NCBI GenBank assembly: GCA_963971575.1
Contig: OZ020612.1
Span: 70,367,869 to 70,431,868, forward strand
DNA length: 64,000 bases
Direction of reading: 5' to 3'
Source: Liopterus haemorrhoidalis
Taxonomy: Eukaryota > Arthropoda > Insecta > Coleoptera > Dytiscidae
Shown here: positions 46,111-58,500 of the stretch, one piece after another
Layout of the letters: every line of letters begins with the position of its first letter
Position numbering within the stretch: position 1 is the stretch's first letter
Made by a program: the position numbers and the translations under genes
Notes under the pieces: generated by a model
Told to the model about the DNA's origin: nothing
Databases searched by the model: none
Seen by the model: the letters and a program-made list of their open reading frames with translations, nothing else

Positions 46111-46999
46111 ACTTTAAATACGTTCATTTATTTATTTTTAACCCTCTAGATAGCCAACATATAAGGAAAATTCATGTCATGTAGTTACGAGATTCTGATT
46201 TAAATAAGAGCCTTTTTGAAACTATTTAAAAAAAAAAAAAAATTAAAAACAAATATATTTTCCTTTGTGGTACATTTTCCCCTCTTTTTTATCAGATGGT
46301 TATTATTACCAATTGATTTTTGTTATGTTTTAGGGTGCAAAAAATATTACAAAAACACCAGTCCCCTGTCTAAAAAATTTTGAATCGCTCTATATTGAAA
46401 ATAAGTTTTTAATGAATAAAATTTATATATGTTGTGTACTTAAAACTGTTTACAAGACTTACTAACTTATTTAAGACCTATCAAAATAAAAAAAAAACAA
46501 ACAATTTTTTGAACTACAAACTATGTTATGGTTATTTTTTTTACAAATATATATTAACAAATTAGTTTAAAATAAAAATGAATATTATAGGCAAAGATGC
46601 AATGGTGTACATCTATAAGTATTTAAATAAACAATTTTTTACTGAAATAATGTCTTAAAATTTTAGTGACCACAATTTTTGTGTTTCACTATTTAAAAAT
46701 ATGAATAGTACCTAAAGAGTGGAAAGGGTGAAAGTGCCAGAAATATCAATTTCAGTTTCAAAGTCTGTTGAATATTCCGTGGTCTACAACTTGGTCAAGG
46801 TTGTAAATACATTTTCAGGTTGGAAATGTTGGTAAAAAATGCGCAGAGTGTGTTTACCAGCCAGATCTGGGGAGGGGTGAATATTTTAATACTGAAAATT
46901 TTTGATGTCAACACTTTCACCATTTCCCACTCTTCAGTTTGTTTAAACGTAAAAATTATTAAGGGCTCCGTTAAGGCTGCTACACACGTACACTCCGGT

Positions 47000-47480
47000 A
47001 ACCTGTGCAGGTCTACCTGCACAGACATACTTGAACTGGTATATCGGATTCGTTAGTGCACACACTCGGTACAGTTTTTCTTCACAGTTCTCTCTACTAA
47101 CCATGGCGTCAAAAGACAACAACTAATCCGATGGCAATGTTTGTCTTGGAAATTACTAAAGAAAGTCGTAAACGTGAAAACTTGTTTGCAAAAACACCTA
47201 AAGATTGGTATAATTATTTACGGATAAACTAGAAAAACTATTTAAAGCTTATGTTAGTTACTCCATTAATTAAGAAGACAGATACCAGAATGAAGAAACT
47301 GAACAAGTGTCAGTCCGTTGCTACAGACAAGCGCAGTTTACTCTGACGCAGGTAATCGAATGAAATTATATATGAGATCCAGCCGACTGCGCCGGCAGAA
47401 ACAACTGTACAGTTTAATCATACACACGTTCAGATATACAAAAGGCGCGCGTGTTAGGAAACCTCACAGGTATACCTGTA
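47000..47480 (+). pseudogene. Possible decayed Harbinger-type transposase relic
   Basis: After ATGGCGTCAAAAGACAAC the plus strand has short pieces such as FVLEITKESRKRE, LVTPLIKKTDTRMKK and NEIIYEIQP in shifting frames. The VSPLI.K.DT.M-like piece recalls HARBI1-family nucleases. Repeated words such as GGTCTACCTGCACAG and GTATACCTGT flank it. The similarity is fragmentary, and the assignment is tentative. Confidence 0.3.
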
Positions 47481-47819
47481 AGTTTGTAGCGGCCTTTAGA
47501 AACACTAGTCTTCATAGTGCATATTTTGTAATCAGTCAACATGTTAATAAATTAAACCATTTTAGAAATATCTTATTTAATATAAGTGCATATGACTAAA
47601 TCATAATGCTTGTTTTAGATCAGAATTAAACCTGTAAATTATTATATGAATGGCATGTTTCTAGTTAAGTAAAAAAACATTAAAAATCAACTGCAGACAA
47701 TAATTTAATTTACATATAAAGTTAATTACTTATGTCATTAAAGGGAATGTTCACTTGAACGCACATTTAAGCTGTGAATTATCAGTTAATCTATAAAATA
47801 GGGTAGTAAGTAAAATAAT

Positions 47820-47960
47820 AGAAAATTTGCAAAAACTCCGAAACGTATAACGTAAGGCACATGAAACCGTAGAAACGTGAAATTAACATGGAAACCTATG
47901 TTATTTATACGTTTCTACGCTACGTACGTACGAGCGTTCTAACGTTTGCAAATTCCCTAA
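47820..47960. repeat. Small imperfect inverted repeat
   Basis: GAAAATTTGCAAA at the left and TTTGCAAATTCCC at the right are inverted. Partial inner pairing includes AAACGTATAA with TTATACGTTT and CCATGTTAATTTC. It may be a decayed MITE; no clear duplication at its edges. Confidence 0.4.
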
Positions 47961-48460
47961 AAAAATATTACAATATTGAACGACGTATATTATAAGTAAA
48001 TATTTTGGATGCATGGTGTTTTATAAAAGAATTTAAAGTAGTTTAATGTTATTGCAAATGCAAACAATGTATAACATAAAACAGATTTTATACTTTAAAT
48101 CAAGTGGAGAATTGGTGGGTGAAATTAATAATACTTCTGCTAAATATTTTCGAATGCTATAGACAAAAAGGCGCAGATCTTATATTTCCATTCGCAAGTG
48201 TGTAGGTATATTTATATAGCAAAGTTTGAATAATCAACTTGCAGTCTTATCCATAAAAATATGCCTATATACTTTAAACCTATATTATTCACACAAATTG
48301 TATTCTTGAATACATAGCGCTCAATATATAACGCACTGTTTAGTATGACCACAAAGATTTCAAATTAATTACAGAATTCTAATTAGTCTAGTACCTACTA
48401 ACCATATATTAAGTTGATACTGCACTTCATAATGGAGTCACACGTGGTATGTGTGTTCTA

Positions 48461-48720
48461 TTGAGAATAAACATTACCTATAGAGGCGCTGTTGTCGCTT
48501 ACAAAATGGCGATTGGAATAGGATATTTTTGCCATTTGATACACAACAATTCACATTGCAGTTAATTTTCTGTTGCGATTTTAAAGACTTTTTATTAAAG
48601 TTTTCTTCACTTTAACACATAAAAACAATGCAATTAAATGAGTCACATCCAACAAAATCCTATTCCGATAAGTTCCAAAATATTCCACTAGGCGTCACTT
48701 CAGTTATTGTCAGTTCTCAA
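48461..48720 (+). mobile_element. TTGAGAA MITE, copy 2
   Basis: Starts TTGAGAATAAACATTACC and ends TCAGTTCTCAA with TA on both sides (48459-48460 and 48721-48722). It has small internal deletions relative to the 267-bp copies at 24724-24990 and 58944-59210. No coding capacity. Confidence 0.9.
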
Positions 48721-49597
48721 TATCAAAATTTAATCATTTACGTCAGCAGTACCTATTTGTAAACAGTTGCAGATCCAAGATGTTTTACGGTGAACAAAAT
48801 AACAAGTACATAATTTTAGAATTAAAGTACAGCTACAAATTACCGCGTCGAACGCGAATATACATCGCTCGGTTCACAAGAGACCATAAAATTTCGCAAC
48901 TCACTATTTGCACAATGGCACAAAACACGAATATGGTATTGAAATGGCAACAAGTTTAGATTAATTAATAGACCTCTCTACATCGGTGTATATTATTTTG
49001 ATTTGCCACGTTTCATGATTGTATGCAATGCCCTTGGCTACTGTGTGGAGACGTTTTTAAAAAAGCCGAATTTAAGATGTGATTCAATTTTCTTTTATAG
49101 AACACGCGTGTATGAATTAGCAATCCATTATCAACAGTGCAGTACCATTCAACGAAAGCAATAGACTAAATCTGTAAGTAAAAGTGTAATGATTTCATCA
49201 TCCATGTAATTAGAAGAATCATTTTTTTTGAGTTGCACCCCAGCTAATATGTAAATGAATACCTTTGGCGTTAATTTGTGTTACCAAAATAGACTCTGTT
49301 ATGAGAAATAAAATAAATTTCATTCTGTAATGCAATGTTACACTATTATATAACTACTGTAAAGTGTAAGTAAAAAAAAAAGTAAGTATACAGACTAGGT
49401 AATTTTATAAATGTTGCTAGTTTGTATATAGACTTGTTTTCATTTTGTAAATGTACGTTTTCAGTGGTATTGTCATAAGCGGTCAACTGTTGCATCGTTT
49501 GAACATATATCGCACCACTAAAAACATTACTTAACAACTATACAGATAGCTAAGATGATTCCGCAATATATCAGAAACACACCATTCTAAAAGCAAT

Positions 49598-52500
49598 TTA
49601 ATTCTGATCACTCGAAGCGCCATTTTCTCTAGGCGCTGCACTCCTCGATCTAGATCTAGATCTGGAATGACTCTTTCCGCGGTCATTGCCGCCTCCTCCT
49701 CCGCGGCTATGCGAACGGCTTCTTCTTGCTGATGCTGATCGAGACTTTGAGCGGCCACCACCGCGTGACCTCGAACGAGAACGTGAACGTGATGCACTGC
49801 GACCAGAACGACTGCGACGATCACGGGAACGACTACGGCTGCGACTTCTTGAACGTGAACGCGAACGTGATCTGAAAATAATGTGAAAAATATTGTTAGC
49901 ATTATGTTGAAGTATCAACTTCATTACCTATATTGGAATTTATACGAACTTTGAATCTTTTATCAATCAAAGAAAAACTTAAACAAATCTCTGTATAAAT
50001 AAAAACACATCTATTTAATCAGTGATCTACAACCAGGATTATTTAACCTTTTGGCGCCAAGCACGCCGATCCATTGGTAAGACAACCAGATCACTCAGCT
50101 GAACAATCCATCGGTGCTGTTTAAATCTTGGAATTTTAGCTACATAAATGTCTCTATGGTAACAGGAATTTTGCATATAGAGGAGCGAGAGCACAGGAAG
50201 ACAAACACATCTAAAACAATGGTCTGGGGCACATTCTAGTGACAAAAGTGCTTAAAATTACAGGGTACCTCCAACAGTCTACTAACTAATCTACCATTAA
50301 TGTGTATGAGATTATTTTTATAAAATTCTATTTCTGGATTCTAAAGTGAATGTCTTGGCAAGAGACTAAGAAAATATGCAAAAGGTATAACTACTACATT
50401 TTTTGTTTTATAAGGCCCGGTATTTCCACCTTACTGTTATCTACGAGAATAACTATCAATGGGATAATATTATCCTCTTGATAGTCACTAAGATAAATTT
50501 CTTTCTGTATTTCCAACTCTAGTTATCCCGTAGATAGCTATTCTGATTGATAATATTTTCAACTTTATATGTGTTTTTATGTTGGTATTAGTAGCGTTAT
50601 CTTAAACAAAGAGAGATATATACGCGACTCGCACGAATAAAAGAAAGAGATGCAACTGTTAAAATAAATGACAACTATCAAAATTTTGTACAGAAAAATG
50701 TCCGATAAACGCCCAAGAAGCTCAAATTTCAATATTTCTGAAACAAGGCAACTTGTAAATCTTGTGTTAAAATGTTACAGAAAATAAAGCTACTGGCGCT
50801 GTAAATCTAAAAGATAAACAAGGAGCTTGGGAAAAAAATTGTATTATGTTTAATGCATCCTGCATACAGAATAGAAATGCAAAAACACTGAAAATTAAAT
50901 ACGACCGTTTATTTTTATTTTTTAATTGGTGTAGTATTTGGTCAAGCAGGATATTAAATGCATTTTTCGCGAAATAGATTAATAAATTCTTTCTCAACCC
51001 AATGGTTCATATGATTTGGTCTAACACGAACTATGTATGGACGTTCTAAATACTCTACAATTTCTTCATCATCGTCTGCTTGCAAATCTTCTAGATCAGC
51101 ATCCATGATTTCTTTTTTTAAAAAATAAATGTAAATAATCTAAAAATAATCGACAATATTTTTTTTATTTCAGTATAAATTAAACTAGATTAGTAAATTA
51201 TTTTGAATTAATTTTGATATAGGTAATTACACAATAAAATAGTACACATAATGGAAACAGGTGTATGTAATATGTATATAAAGTGTAGGTATGTCTAATA
51301 TGTACATAGTACCTGATATATTATATATTTTACGTATATATGCTTATATTATGTACATATATTTATCAATAAAATGTTTCTTGAAACCTATCTGTCAAAA
51401 TCTGTCATTTTTGTCCAATGGATGATATTTATCAGTACCTACACGTTGTGAATAACTTATCCTATAGATATAACTTAGTTACTCTATAGATAAATAATTG
51501 GAAATACACAAAAAATCGTTTATTCCCTTGTGAACAACTTATCCCATAGTCAATTTTATCTATGGTTCGAAATACCGGGCATAAGACAGACAAATTATTC
51601 CTTTTGTTTAATTAGCAACAAACAATATTCAACATTTAACAAATAGTATATAGAGCATCACACTGATACCACGAAGTATATTAAACTGAAAAGACAAACG
51701 AAAAAACTTCAAATACGCTGCACTGGATCAGATGCAATAAATTAATATTTTACAGCAATACATCTGAAAAAAAGAGTTCTGCTTCAAAGAAAACCTTCTA
51801 AAATTCTGACTTTAAATGTGTTTCTATAAATATACAAAGTCTTCAGCCCAAAATTAATAAAGTAAATAAGTAAAAATGTGTCAAATATTTTAAAATAAAT
51901 ATTACTTAATGTATACTTTATTAAATTTGTTATATTAATTACTCAATTAATTTTAAATTTCTTACGTCTGATAAAAGATTCAATCAAGTAATTAATAAAT
52001 ATGAATGCTTCATAAAAATATTACAAGATATGAATTCAAATTATTGTACAATCTATTTTAAAAACATTAAATTAATAAAATGACTGTTTATCATACAAAT
52101 ATGAAATAAAACAACTATTATTTTACATATACATATCTAATTGAAAAGATAAATATAATAGTAATAAGTTATTTCAGGTTTCCAAAATGCACCTAGATTG
52201 TTAAATGGGTTGTGGAATTAGCAATTTCAGAAACAGTTTGCAACTGTTTCTAGCTACTTCGCTTTAAATGGAAAAGTGTTTCATATTTTGGAATCCAATA
52301 TGTCGATTATAAAACATTTTTTAAAGAAAATAAATCATTTTTTAACACAATCTTTCTTTAAATACATACTCTTTGGGGGTTTAGGGTGAACTGCCGGTTT
52401 TTTATTAATACGACAATGCGACGATTTATCTACCCCTACATATATGTTTTAATAAGTACATTTTTATAAGTTTCGTGTTTCCCTTACAATTTGTCATACA

Positions 52501-55500
52501 AATATATTGTGCATTTTAAAGGTTATAGTCATTTTATTATAAATAGGTTAAAAACAAACTTTGACGTGAATCAGTCCAGTCGTTTTAGGGTCCTTCCGCT
52601 GGGCAGCGCAAATTTCAAATTAACACAACCCGGGATTGCGAATAGCGACGTCGAAATTAGTCTTAAAACGAAAGCTAAAGGTCGCAGGCACCACAAAGCC
52701 GAAAATGGAGCTTTTTTTCCATCTTTTGAGTCCCGAAACTGTCAACTAACAAATCCGCCAAAAGATTGCACTAAAACTAATTTTATTTTATATAAATATA
52801 TGTCTGTACGGAAACTTAAATACCATTATTTAAGTTTCTAAATATGTGCAGTTTTTTTTTATATATAGCAAGGTTCATTAAGATTTTGAAAATTGCGCCT
52901 ATGGCTTCCATTGGTTGCTTAAATCATAAGCCCCGCCCTCTGATTTCGTATACATTCAAACATAGAATTAAATGTATGTAATAGAACACTTCCCACTGGT
53001 TATTAAATTTACGCTTTTAAAAATTAAATGGAACATTTACCAAAATATAACTAGAATTTTGACAAAATAATTTAAACAAAATAAAAATGAAAAAAAAAAA
53101 AACAGTAAAATTAAAATTGACAGGATTCGAACTCTAGTTTGCAAATCACAAATAAACGACTAAACGCACAACGCTACGAATGCCTACTTATCTACTGTGT
53201 TACATTAAATATTCAACATATTTTAGTTAAAAACAAAAAAAAATGCGTTATTTTCCGAAAACATAATCTGATCAAAAATTCCTGTTGTACTATTCCGGTT
53301 CACACCCATGTACATTACTTAGATTTTTTTCAGATTTTTAGTTTAAACCGGGTGTGAGACAAATTTTTTTTTGCACAATTTTGGCGAAAATCGTATCAAA
53401 ATAATTTACTTTGCAAAAATAAAATTTTGGTCGTTAATCCACGTACTAAGGGCTTTCATTTGATACCCTACTCAGAATTTAAAAAAAATATTTTTTTTTT
53501 TTCGATGAGTACATATTTGTTTATATTTTTAGGGGGATATGTTTTTTAGATGTTTTAGTATTTTTCCTATGTGCGGGTCAAAGAGTTGTATAAGCATGCC
53601 AAATTTCAACTCTCTAGGTTTAGCCGTTTGGCTACAATTTTTACCGAACAGACAGACAGACAGACGACAAAATGACGGTATAAGGGTTTTTTGGTCATAC
53701 TTACAAAACCCTAAAAAGTAATCTTAAATGCGTTAATAAAGTATTAAATTGAAATTTTAGGGGTTTTATGATTTTAGAGTCAAAGTAAAACTGTTTTCGT
53801 GTAAAGGCGATAAATTCAAAAACCGCATTTCTTCTTATTATTTCAAGTAACACATGTCGATATTTTGTATTTTAAATTTATCAGAGTATCGCAGTGTAAT
53901 CAAAGCATATGTAATGTTGCATTCCGATTTGATAAATAAATAATATATTAAACGGTTATTAGAAAACCTCTGTCGCACAAATTTTTTCAGTTCGGTTAAG
54001 TAATTAATGTTTTTTCTAAGAATTAACTTTCATTTGATGATATTTTGACTACTGTATAATTTATAATATTCGTTAAGGTTGAATGAATGATTTGTTAAGT
54101 TAATAGTTTATCGTCCTTTGGGTACCAGAAGTGATTCCAAAATACAAAACTACTTATCCAACAAAAGATAAATTCAATAAAAAAATTTGCCAATTGTTAC
54201 AAAATGAAATCAACTAGCAAAAAGAATTTGATTAAAAATGAAAGCATTCAATTTTCGGCTCTAGTCCACAGTTTACCTACCATGAACGAAACTCTACAAT
54301 TGAAAATAATAGAATAAACAGTGTAGTATTGGCAGAACAAGTTCTTTGTCGAGATTGTGGTCGAGATTGCGTAGACAACATTGGGCTCACATTGAGACGA
54401 AGCCAACGGGTTGAACTAGATGAATCTGATCTTTCAGAGGCTAACAACGTATTGTAGTAACAGCGCAGTGTTGTGTATATCATACTCTCTCTCTGTGTCT
54501 CTGCTCATTGATGATCTCGGATCAAGACGACACTACGTAATATTAGAAATCATTGTAACTTCTACTGTAACTTTAAATACATAAATATTATAATCAATTG
54601 CATTCTATCTATGCAGTTACTTTTAGATGTATTGAAAGTTAAGGTTAAATAGAATTCTTTATTTAGTGCCTTTCACAAAACAAGTGACATTATTTTTGTT
54701 ACTGCAACAAATATCTTCTTTCAATCATTACTCAAATTTATAATATTCTTACTAATCTCATATCTGGTTGTTTAAAACTTTTTCAAGAAACTTACTAGCG
54801 TTATTTAAACAATTTACTTACTCTCTCAACTTTAAATGAATATTAAATTATTTTATCATTTTCTTTAATATAATATTTCATTTAATAACTTACTAGTTAG
54901 ACAAAACAAATGCGATTTTTAATATTAAGTTCCAGGGCTATTATTTCTTTATAATAAATGTTCGTTAATTTTTATAAACAATATAAATTCTACTAAAGCA
55001 CAGTAAAATGCAGGAAGAAAGCAGTAAATGCCTAGAGCTTTTAAATTAGGGATGAAACTTGGGCATTAGTTAAATGTGCATCCTACACACAGAACAAACA
55101 GCTACAGCGCATAGAGCTAAATTTATAGCCTAGTACAGGGGTCTCCAAACTTTTTCGAAAGAGAGCCAAATAAAAATTTCTTAAATAAATAGCAGACCGG
55201 ACAATTTAAATTCAGCTGGGGGCTTGATAAAAAAAAAACTTTATAATAATGGTGATATTAATAATAAAAATAATAATTTTAAAAATAGAATATAATTTAG
55301 TTATAGTTATGTTTTATTTTTTGGTTTTCTGATTGTTTTCAATTGCTGTTTTTATGTAAGTAAACTGTTTAAAAAATATCCACGGGCCGGATTAGTCCCG
55401 CGGGCCGTAGTTTGGACACCCCTGGCCTAGATAGAAGTAGATAACAAAAACGAAAATTTATTTGTCTGATACTGGGATATTCCATGTGACAAATATTAAC

Positions 55501-58500
55501 CAGAATTACTTTGTGGCATTATCAAGTGAATCACGTGACTTTTTGAAGTAATAACGCAAAAAAAAAAGAGGAAAAGAAAATAAAATAAAATATTTAATGG
55601 TTTTTTAAATTTTAGTTAATCACTGCACGATGTCCGGTCGACATCGGTCAATACCATAAATATTCGGGCAAGACGTTACTTTCAAGCGTACGCGCATTAA
55701 GCGGACTGGCAAAACTTGCCAACCCTGGAAAATTGAAATAAATCAGTACCATAGGGTCAATAACCGTCCTCATGGGACCAAGTTGGGTCCGGCTCACCGG
55801 GAATATAGTATCCCGGCAGGCCAGCCCGCAATTATGTACGCGGGATGGATATCTGGTTTTTCTTTTTGCGGATATTTAAACACTTTTTTGTTTCTTTTTT
55901 TATAATGAATTGGTCGATCTATAAAAGTACTTGCAACGCCGGGTTAATCTGTTAGTATATTACAAACAGGCCTTTAATTCTGAATTTTCTATAGCGAATT
56001 TGGAAATACAAGGTCGTTCGGATGTCTCAGAAACATGAAAGCGGCCAATAAATATTGGACATTCTGTATGTTCTGTGTATATTATAAAAGCAGTTATTAT
56101 TTTACAAGCTGAATATCATTGCATATGTATTTTGAATGAATTATAATGGGTGTTTTTTTTTAGAGGTATAGAACTTTAAATTGCAATAAAACAACGATGG
56201 ATTATTCGATTGACATGAATTTTTTTTTATTCGAAAGATAATCTTGTGGCATTACATTTTAAATATGATTTCTGGCATATGACCGCCACGGCTGGCTCGG
56301 ATGTAGTCCAATCTGGACGTCCAATTTTCGATGACTTTTTCCAACATTTGTGGCCGTATATCGGCAATAACACGGCGAATGTTGTCTTCCAAATGGTCAA
56401 GCGTTTGTGGCTTATCCGCATAGACCAATGACTTTACATAGCCCCACAGAAAGTAGTCCAGCGGTGTTAAATCACAAGATCTTGGAGGCCAATTCACAGG
56501 TCCAAAACGTGAAATTAGGCGGTCACCAAACGTGTCTTTCAATAAATCGATTGTGGCACGAGCTGTGTGACATGTTGCGCCGTCTTGTTGGTATGATTTA
56601 ATGTAATGCCACAAGATTATCTTTCGAATAAAAAAAAATTCATGTCAATCGAATAATCCATCGTTGTTTTATTGCAATTTAAAGTTCTATACCTCTAAAA
56701 AAAACACCCGTTACAAAGAATTTCACATTCTGTTATTTTAGCAATAAGTAAAATCTGAATATCAGATAAATGATGTGAAAATTAGGCGCTCGGTTATGTG
56801 AACTAATAGAAATCATGTAATAAAAATGATCATAAAATCAAATTGTTCAAATAATTTTATTTTAAAGTGTAAAATTAATGGCATTTCATTTAAAGTATAT
56901 TAAAATATTGGGTACTTTTGCAGTCAAACTTTTTTTTTTTATTGATTCCTTTTTTCTACCTTTTTGCAATACAATTAAGTAATTAATATCAAATATATCC
57001 CTTTCACTCCAATGAATAGGTTTATTTATTGCTTCTACAGCATTTGATAACCTTTTATTCATTATTGTTTTCAATCTTCACTTATTATACTCACATAATA
57101 CTCTAATGAGTTAAATTTTGACCGTTTCCTATACTGGATGGGTCATAACGAAGTATTCACATAACCAAACGCTTAATGTATTTATAACTTTTAACGAAAC
57201 AATTTGAAAAACAAAAATATATTTACAGTAGGAACTCCATGTATCGAAGAGGATGGTTACACAAGAAAAATTGGATTTATAGAAACTCTTCAATAGAAAT
57301 TATATACCGGGTGAATTATTTAAGGAGCAACATACATGTTTCACATATAATGTTAATGAAGTGTTATTTCAAAAGCAACATAGCCATAAAACAAATGCTT
57401 ATTGTATCCATATAAAAGACAAAATATTATTTTTTTGAATATTTTTTGGACTTAGCTACTAAGTACATTATTATTTTTGCTTGTATGTAAATATAAACAA
57501 ATATATAAAAATTCATTTATTGTTTCTAATTTACTATTTTTTAGCCGTCTAGGAACTTTATCATGTCAAATAACTATTATATCTAATCACCATTGCATAT
57601 CTGTTGTCATGGATATGAGATTGTTTTCATAATTTGCTACGTTACAAATGAAATAACTCACTTTATTAACATTAAATGTGAAACATGTATGTTGCTCCTT
57701 AAATAATTCACCCGGTATATGTATGTACGTACATACCTAAAAATGCACATTCCTATAAACATGAATATGAACCAAATTGATCACATAATTAACAAAATTA
57801 ACGTTGTTCGGCAACTTTCCCCGAATTCCCGTTCTCTACTAATAAATTAGATATAAAATTATATAAACAATAATAATCAAAATTAAATCCAAAGTTTTTC
57901 TATAATGTAAATTCCTTGAATCAACCCAGTTAATGTTGAACTTTTTATGTAAATAAAAAGTATATAAAAAATAAGGGTAAAAAAATAACGAAAAAAAAAA
58001 AGAAAAACGATGCATTTTTTTTTTTTTTTTGCATGGGATCTAACTAGAATTTCGATTCACGGAAGTTCGATAAATGGAGGACCTACTGTATTTTGTAGCA
58101 AATGTTCAAAAACTGAAAATTGAAAATAAAAAAATGTTAGTAAAAGGGGGGCGGAATGTTCAATGAAGTTTAAACAACTTTCCATGAGATAATAAATTAA
58201 TATCACTTGTTCTTTAGTCTAACCCATAATACAACATTAAAATTAAACACTGATTTACGCACACACAGATCCAGTGAATGAACAGTGAAACCCCAATAAA
58301 AAGTTACAATAGCTCAAATTTTAAGAAATTTAAACTGTGTGACATTTTGTAACACTCACTCTACTCGGAGCGTCGTCTCGTATGTAAAATATCAGTTGTG
58401 TGGCATTGAGAGTTCGCGTTGCATCGAGATAGATTCGGTCGCATCTACTCGCAGATCAATCTACGCTGAACACAAACACAGTCTGATCGTGTGAAGATTT

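Larger units (their letters stand above)
44018..49597. other. Intergenic region between COX10 and x16
   Basis: No host gene was recognised in 5.6 kb. Content: a GGCGCC-type repeat opening at about 44735, a poly(A) run at about 45031, a hAT-like opening (CAGGGGTTAGCAACC) at 46020, a possible Harbinger relic at 47000-47480, a small inverted repeat at 47820-47960 and the TTGAGAA MITE at 48461-48720. The segments at 45180-46000 and 46130-46780 are AT-rich without visible structure. The last 700 bp are the 3' flank of x16. Confidence 0.5.
50414..51581. mobile_element. PIF/Harbinger element with remnants of both of its genes
   Basis: Termini GGCCCGGTATTTCC and CGAAATACCGGGCA are inverted (one terminal mismatch), flanked by TAA at 50411-50413 and 51582-51584. 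Subterminal complementary segments include AGTTATCCCGTAGATA-like and TATCCTATAGATA-like words. Inside, a Myb/SANT-like fragment on the plus strand and a HARBI1-like N-terminus on the minus strand face each other. That is the two-gene make-up of autonomous Harbinger elements, here internally deleted. It lies in x16 intron 2. Confidence 0.82.

Noticed and set aside
49531..49902. 123-codon and 66-codon frames overlapping the RS-domain exon (other minus-strand frame and antisense)
   Set aside because: Arg-Ser-rich codons leave the shifted and antisense frames open. The real frame is the x16 RS domain, with matching splice phase.
52491..52841. 116-codon plus-strand frame in x16 intron 2
   Set aside because: Unusual composition, but no recognisable domain. 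The end runs into a dispersed repeat.
54277..54483. 68-codon minus-strand frame with a donor-like GTAGGT nearby, possible x16 alternative exon
   Set aside because: No acceptor with good context that would join in frame, and no similarity to SR proteins. Left as an unexplained GC-richer patch.
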